64,000 nucleotides of DNA from positions 2,232,001 through 2,296,000 of the forward strand of contig NZ_LT629741.1 of assembly GCF_900105135.1 (NCBI RefSeq), written 5' to 3'. Below, piece after piece: positions 59,371 through 64,000 of the stretch. The notes beneath the pieces are model-generated. The model had not been told where the DNA came from. It searched no databases and saw only the letters and a program-made list of their open reading frames with translations. A program made the position numbers and the translations under genes. Each line of letters begins with the position of its first letter. Position 1 is the first letter of the stretch. The stretch is from Gramella sp. MAR_2010_147. GTDB taxonomy: Bacteria > Bacteroidota > Bacteroidia > Flavobacteriales > Flavobacteriaceae.

Positions 59371-61266
59371 ATGAAGAAAATATTTTTAAGCTTTCTATTA
59401 ATTACAACAGGCTTCTTGCAAGCCCAGAACAGTACTTCTTACTGGCAACAACATGTAGACTACACGATGGATGTAGACATGAATGTTGAGAATTTTAAGT
59501 ATACAGGAACTCAGGAACTGATTTATACCAATAATTCACCTGATACCTTAGACAGAGTATTTTATCACCTATATTTCAACGCATTTCAGCCGGGTAGCGA
59601 AATGAATGCGCGCTTAGAAAGTGTTCCAGATCCAGATGGCAGAATGACCATGAATAAAGGAACCAAGGAGAATCCTGAAATAGTGAGTAGAATTACAGGC
59701 CTTTCAGAAGATCAAATTGGTTATTTAAGAGTGAACTCTTTAACTCAAAATGGAACTGAACTTCAATATGAAGAAGTGGGAACCGTACTGGAAGTAGAGC
59801 TTACAAATCCAATCTTACCTGGTGAGAAAACAACTTTCAATATGGAATTTGAAGGTCAGGTACCGGAACAAATTAGGAGATCTGGTAGAAATAGTGCAGA
59901 AGGAGTGGCACTTTCCATGAGCCAGTGGTATCCTAAATTAGCTGAATATGATTTCCAGGGATGGCATGCAGATTCTTACATCGCTCGTGAATTCCAGGGA
60001 GTATGGGGAGATTTTGATGTGAAAATTTCAATTGATAAAGATTATACTGTTGGAAGTACAGGATATCTTCAGAATCCGCAGGAAATAGGTCATGGCTATG
60101 AAGAAGAAGGAACTAAAGTCAAAAAGACCAAAGGTGATAAGCTTACCTGGCATTTTAAAGCTCCAAAAGTTCATGATTTTACCTGGGCGGCAGATCCAGA
60201 ATATATCCACGATACAGTGATAGCTGAAGATGGTACGGTACTTCATTTTCTTTATAAGGACAATGATGAAATCAAGGAAAACTGGAAAAATCTCCAGCCA
60301 AAAACTGCTGAATTACTTACTTATTTCAATGAACATATAGGACCATATCCATGGGACCAATATTCTGTGGTGCAAGGTGGTGATGGTGGTATGGAGTACG
60401 CAATGCTTACTCTTATTACCGGGGAACGTTCTTTTGGGAGCCTTGTAGGTGTCACTGCGCATGAGATGGCTCATGCCTGGTTTCAGCATCTAATGGCCAC
60501 CAATGAAAGCATTCACGAGTGGATGGATGAAGGTTTTACTTCCTATATTTCTTCGGAAGCTGAAAATGTAGTGATGGGGAAAAATGCTGAAAATCCTCAT
60601 ACTGGCTCTTATAGAGGTTATGGATATCTTGCCAATTCAGGTAAAGAACAGCCACAAACTACGCATGCAGATCGTTATGCGATGAATGGTCTTTATGGAG
60701 CTTCTGCTTATTCAAAAGGAGCGGTATTTCTTGCTCAGCTTGGATATGTAATTGGGAAAGAAAATTTAGCTAAAACCCTGAAACGTTATTATGACGAGTG
60801 GAAATTCAAACATCCAACTCCAAATGACTTTATAAGAATTGCTGAAAAAGTTTCTGGAGCTGAACTGGACTGGTATCTGCAGGACTGGACTCAAACTACG
60901 AATACAATAGATTACGCGATCAATTCAGTTGAAAGCGAAGGAGAAACTACTAAAGTGAATTTGCAGAGAAGCGGATTGATGCCAATGCCTGTAGATGTTG
61001 ACGTAACTTATACTGATGGTTCAAAAGAAACGTTTTATATCCCATTGCAAATGATGCGTTGGGAAAAACCTGCTGAAGAAGGCACCAAACGAACAGTTAA
61101 AAAAGACTGGGCCTGGGGATTCCCTACTTACGAGCTTGAGATTCCCGCTTCAGAAGATAAAATCACTTCCATAGAAATTGATTCTTCAAAGTTAATGGCA
61201 GATATTGATAGAAGCAACAATACCTGGGGGACCTCTGAAAATGAAAATACCAATTCTGGAAACTAG
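59371..61266 (+). CDS. M1-family zinc metallopeptidase
   Basis: A 631-aa exported aminopeptidase-like protein (signal 1 to about 18, LQAQ). The gluzincin motif HEMAH with the distant Glu in HEWMDEGFTSYISSEAE is intact, as is the GGMEYAM exopeptidase motif (here GDGGMEYAML). The C-terminal part is a beta-rich domain. It probably trims peptides in the periplasm or on the surface, together with the S8 protease encoded one base upstream. Terminator follows at 61291. Confidence 0.94.
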   Translation: MKKIFLSFLLITTGFLQAQNSTSYWQQHVDYTMDVDMNVENFKYTGTQELIYTNNSPDTLDRVFYHLYFNAFQPGSEMNARLESVPDPDGRMTMNKGTKENPEIVSRITGLSEDQIGYLRVNSLTQNGTELQYEEVGTVLEVELTNPILPGEKTTFNMEFEGQVPEQIRRSGRNSAEGVALSMSQWYPKLAEYDFQGWHADSYIAREFQGVWGDFDVKISIDKDYTVGSTGYLQNPQEIGHGYEEEGTKVKKTKGDKLTWHFKAPKVHDFTWAADPEYIHDTVIAEDGTVLHFLYKDNDEIKENWKNLQPKTAELLTYFNEHIGPYPWDQYSVVQGGDGGMEYAMLTLITGERSFGSLVGVTAHEMAHAWFQHLMATNESIHEWMDEGFTSYISSEAENVVMGKNAENPHTGSYRGYGYLANSGKEQPQTTHADRYAMNGLYGASAYSKGAVFLAQLGYVIGKENLAKTLKRYYDEWKFKHPTPNDFIRIAEKVSGAELDWYLQDWTQTTNTIDYAINSVESEGETTKVNLQRSGLMPMPVDVDVTYTDGSKETFYIPLQMMRWEKPAEEGTKRTVKKDWAWGFPTYELEIPASEDKITSIEIDSSKLMADIDRSNNTWGTSENENTNSGN

Positions 61267-61290
61267 TATTTAGTTCTCAACTATATTGAA

Positions 61291-61318
61291 AACCCTTTCT
61301 TAACCGGAAGGGTTTTTT
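61291..61318 (+). terminator. terminator of the M1 peptidase run
   Basis: A 7-bp stem AACCCTT (61291-61297) with AAGGGTT (61308-61314), then T-rich tail, 25 bases after the stop. Confidence 0.78.
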
Positions 61319-61332
61319 ATTTTCAAGATGCT

Positions 61333-61340
61333 TACTTTTG
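61333..61340 (+). promoter_or_regulatory. -7 element of rnpA, implying a leaderless transcript
   Basis: TACTTTTG, perfect consensus, ends 4 bases before the rnpA ATG; identical arrangement to rbfA at 18071. Confidence 0.6.
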
Positions 61341-61344
61341 AGAC

Positions 61345-61737
61345 ATGAACGAAAGTTTTGGAAAATCACAAAAACTGAAAAGCAAAAAGCTCATAGACCA
61401 GCTTTTTGCAGAAGGAAAGCATCTTAAATCTTATCCTCTAAAACTGGTGTATGTTCCAATTGGAAATTCTGAGAACCCTGAATTAAAAACGGGAGTTTCG
61501 GTTCCAAAAAAACTGGTGAAGACCGCGGTGAAACGCAACAGAATAAAGCGGATGATGCGAGAGGTTTTCAGAAAAAATAAGTACCTTGTTAACGATCATT
61601 TACTCTCTTCTTATGCCTTCATGTTCATCCATATTTCCCGCGAAGAGATGACCTATGAAAAGCTAGACCGAAGCATGAAGAAAATTTTGGAGAGTTTCAT
61701 AGAAAAAATTGGAACAGATGAAAAAGCGAATCAGTAG
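61345..61737 (+). CDS. rnpA: ribonuclease P protein component
   Basis: Protein subunit of RNase P, which matures tRNA 5' ends. The 130-aa basic protein has the family RNR motif in TAVKRNRIKRMMREVFR and opens with SFGKSQKLKSKKLIDQLF. The usual neighbour rpmH is not here. Its end overlaps the start of the S41 protease gene by 20 bases, in a different frame. Confidence 0.94.
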   Translation: MNESFGKSQKLKSKKLIDQLFAEGKHLKSYPLKLVYVPIGNSENPELKTGVSVPKKLVKTAVKRNRIKRMMREVFRKNKYLVNDHLLSSYAFMFIHISREEMTYEKLDRSMKKILESFIEKIGTDEKANQ

Positions 61738-63352
61738 AATTATCATACTTCCTGTAGTTCTTATTGGGATATTTATAGGAACCGTAAGTTTTAAATCAGA
61801 CTTCTTCGAAATTGCCAAGCAGATCGAGATCTTCACGACTCTTTTCAAAGAGATCAATATGAATTATGTAGATGAAACCAATCCTGCAGATTTAATGGAT
61901 ACTGCCATTAAATCTATGCTCACAGATCTTGATCCCTATACAAATTACTGGAATGAACAGGATGTGGAAGCAGCCAGGATTAATAGTGCCGGAGAATACA
62001 CAGGTATTGGTGCATTGGTAAAAACCGGACAGGAAGCTCTTACGGTCATGGAAATTTACAAGGATTATCCAGCCGATAAAGCCGGTTTAAAAGCCGGAGA
62101 TGAGATTATTAAGATAGGTAATATCAATGTGACCGATTTTAAAGAAGATGCGGGAGAATTGCTTAATGGCTCTCCAGATAGTAATATTAATATCACGTAT
62201 CGTAGGCAGGGAGAGATCAGAACCACCAGTTTACAGCGTAGTTCTGTAGAACTGGATGCGGTGCCCTTTTATAAATTACTCGATGATAATTCGGCATATA
62301 TCGTACTCTCTAAATTCAATGCCAAGGCCTCTACCCAGGTGGCGCAGGCTTTTAAAGAATTAAAGAATAAAGGTGCAGATAAGGTGATCTTAGACCTTAG
62401 AGGTAACCTGGGAGGTCTATTAAATGAAGCTATTAATGTAAGCAACATCTTTATTCCGAAAGGAGAGTTAATCGTCACCACCAAATCTGTCATTGAAAAG
62501 TATAACCGGGAATATTTTACTCAAAAAGAACCAATAGATACCAAAATTCCATTAGTAGTGCTTGTTAACGGCAGGAGTGCATCTGCCAGTGAAATTGTTG
62601 CCGGTGCTATTCAGGATCTCGATCGCGGTGTTATTGTGGGCGCCAGGAGTTTTGGAAAGGGATTGGTACAAAGACCTAAAGAACTGGCTTATGGAACACA
62701 GTTAAAAATTACTATTTCCAGATATTATACACCTAGCGGAAGATGTATACAGGCATTGGATTACAGAACCAGAAATGAAGAAGGAAAAGCCGTGAGAACC
62801 AAAGTGGAAGATTATAACGAATTTACCACCCGTAACGGTAGAAAAGTTTTTGATGGCGGTGGCATCTTACCTGATATTCAACTGGAAACATCAAAGTTTA
62901 GCGACATTACCAATTCATTACTTCTGCAGGATGCTATTTTTGATTACGCTACCAAATATTATTATTCTCATGAATTGGCCAATCCTAATGAATTTAGCTT
63001 TACTGATGAGGATTTTAATGATTTTAAGAAATATCTGGAATTATCAGATTTTAAATATCGAACTGCCACTGAAATGGAACTGAATGAAATGATGGATAAG
63101 GCAGAGGAAGAAGATTTACGAACAAAAATAGCTGGTGAAGTAAATAAGATAAGATCACAGATTTCTTCATTTAAAAAACAGGAATTAGAAAATAAAAAGC
63201 CGGAGATCTTTAGTTTACTGACTGATGAGATCATTAAAAGATATTTTTATAAAGAAGGCTTGTATGAGTATTATACAGCCCATAATCCTGAGATAAATCA
63301 AGCCCAGTCACTGCTTAATAATCCTCCTGAATATTCTAAAATTTTAAATTAG
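61718..63352 (+). CDS. S41 carboxy-terminal processing peptidase
   Basis: A 544-aa periplasmic protease with PDZ domain. ATG 61718 is used: MKKRISRIIILPVVLIGIFIG forms a clean signal anchor. PDZ at about 80-165 (MEIYKDYPADKAGLKAGDEIIKI), S41 core with DLRGNLGGLLNEAI, catalytic Ser in NGRSASASEIVAGAIQD and Lys in ARSFGKGLVQ. The C-terminal extension (about 390-540) is helical and charged. Processes or degrades exported proteins from the C-terminus. Confidence 0.94.
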   Translation: MKKRISRIIILPVVLIGIFIGTVSFKSDFFEIAKQIEIFTTLFKEINMNYVDETNPADLMDTAIKSMLTDLDPYTNYWNEQDVEAARINSAGEYTGIGALVKTGQEALTVMEIYKDYPADKAGLKAGDEIIKIGNINVTDFKEDAGELLNGSPDSNINITYRRQGEIRTTSLQRSSVELDAVPFYKLLDDNSAYIVLSKFNAKASTQVAQAFKELKNKGADKVILDLRGNLGGLLNEAINVSNIFIPKGELIVTTKSVIEKYNREYFTQKEPIDTKIPLVVLVNGRSASASEIVAGAIQDLDRGVIVGARSFGKGLVQRPKELAYGTQLKITISRYYTPSGRCIQALDYRTRNEEGKAVRTKVEDYNEFTTRNGRKVFDGGGILPDIQLETSKFSDITNSLLLQDAIFDYATKYYYSHELANPNEFSFTDEDFNDFKKYLELSDFKYRTATEMELNEMMDKAEEEDLRTKIAGEVNKIRSQISSFKKQELENKKPEIFSLLTDEIIKRYFYKEGLYEYYTAHNPEINQAQSLLNNPPEYSKILN

Positions 63353-63392
63353 AAACCAGATTTTGGAAAGTTTTCTGTTGTTTTTTGAAAAT

Positions 63393-64000
63393 ATGCCTAA
63401 CTGGCAAAAGCTGGTCTGGATCATCCTGGTACTTGGAATATTCTGGATCCTGGAAGGTTATTACGCTTTGATAAAATTCAAATATGATAAATGGAAACAT
63501 GCCAGAACTAATTTTCTTCTATTGGGATTTGTAATCATGATAAATCTTGTTTTCGGAGTTCTTACCGCAGGAGTATTCTTATGGCTGGATGATTCACAAT
63601 TTGGACTTTTACAACTAATAGAATTACCAATTTGGCTAGAATTGCTCCTGGCGCTGATGGTTCTGGATTTAATGGCGCAATATTTTGTTCATTTTCTACT
63701 TCACAAGGTCAAATGGATGTGGAGATTACACCTAGTTCATCATACAGATACGCATGTGGATGCTACTACAGGAACAAGACATCATCCATTTGATTTTATG
63801 ATTCGTGAAAGTTTTGCCATTATTGCTGTTATCATCATGGGAATGCCGGTAGCCTTCTATTTATTCTACCGAATTCTGAGTGTGTTCTTCACTTATTTTA
63901 CACACGCTAATATTAGTCTTCCATTAAGCCTTGATAAAGCTTTAAGTTATATTATAGTAACTCCCAATATGCATAAATTTCATCATCATTATCAACTTCC
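63393..64000 (+). CDS. sterol desaturase / fatty acid hydroxylase family protein, 3' end outside window
   Basis: The first about 202 residues of a membrane di-iron enzyme. Histidine boxes are visible: HFLLHK (HxxxH), HLVHH (HxxHH) and, at the window edge, HKFHHHY. Several hydrophobic segments surround them. The family hydroxylates or desaturates lipids. It starts 40 bases after the S41 gene; ATG 63393 is followed by a plausible membrane start (PNWQKLVWIILVLGIFW). Confidence 0.85.
   Translation, partial: MPNWQKLVWIILVLGIFWILEGYYALIKFKYDKWKHARTNFLLLGFVIMINLVFGVLTAGVFLWLDDSQFGLLQLIELPIWLELLLALMVLDLMAQYFVHFLLHKVKWMWRLHLVHHTDTHVDATTGTRHHPFDFMIRESFAIIAVIIMGMPVAFYLFYRILSVFFTYFTHANISLPLSLDKALSYIIVTPNMHKFHHHYQL

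Overview
The window is one stretch of a low-GC Bacteroidota chromosome, almost certainly a marine-type Flavobacteriaceae; the gene content recalls Christiangramia/Gramella, but the genus is a guess. Reasons: a SusC/SusD pair, TonB-linked receptors with carboxypeptidase-like N-domains, many lipoproteins, a NagB fused to a PIG-L domain, and several promoters with the Bacteroidota -7 motif TAnnTTTG instead of E. coli-type boxes.

Layout. 1-10.4 kb is housekeeping: the 3' part of a prolyl oligopeptidase, an ABC ATPase, a GreA/B-like factor, a monofunctional transglycosylase, a FAD oxidoreductase, the fatty-acid block fabH-accB-accC, DUF177-rpmF, pdxA and riboflavin synthase. 10.4-11.8 kb holds a tiny PID-CTERM-like surface protein and a lipoprotein whose histidines fall on an exact 7-residue ladder. 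12.05-17.40 kb is a 5.3-kb integrated element in the 3' end of a tRNA-Met(CAT) gene: tyrosine recombinase, HTH protein, a two-tyrosine HUH replication initiator, a lipoprotein cargo gene and several very small membrane peptides, bounded by 77-bp direct repeats. A decayed piece of a related initiator lies just outside its left end. 17.5-23.2 kb is housekeeping again (methylmalonyl-CoA epimerase, rbfA, a LolE-like permease, dus) plus a TonB-dependent receptor.

23.3-51.4 kb is the main functional block, which I read as a locus for harvesting and recycling peptidoglycan. It encodes a NagZ-like GH3 fused to a serine hydrolase, a NagX-like acyltransferase, a ROK regulator, NagB-PIG-L, two amidase domains (one fused to a NamZ-type exo-muramidase), a phosphoesterase-PQQ protein, an NlpC/P60 peptidase, L-Ala-D/L-Glu epimerase, a sodium symporter, a GHL10 (DigH-like) glycosidase, SusD/SusC, MurQ, GH20, a creatininase-family hydrolase, an MFS sugar transporter and a ROK sugar kinase. 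Together they could import muropeptides across the outer membrane, remove peptide from glycan, split GlcNAc from MurNAc, phosphorylate the sugars, remove the lactyl ether and feed fructose-6-P, while the peptide side yields L-Ala-L-Glu. Units run divergently from a regulatory gap at 27.4-27.6 kb and convergently onto a shared terminator at 35.4 kb.

51.7-64 kb returns to core genes: lepA, a four-helix-bundle gene with a frameshifted end, a YebC-family protein, a CPA antiporter, a metallo-hydrolase/S8 protease/M1 peptidase run, rnpA, an S41 protease and the start of a fatty-acid-hydroxylase-type membrane protein cut by the window edge. No rRNA, CRISPR array or classical insertion sequence was seen.
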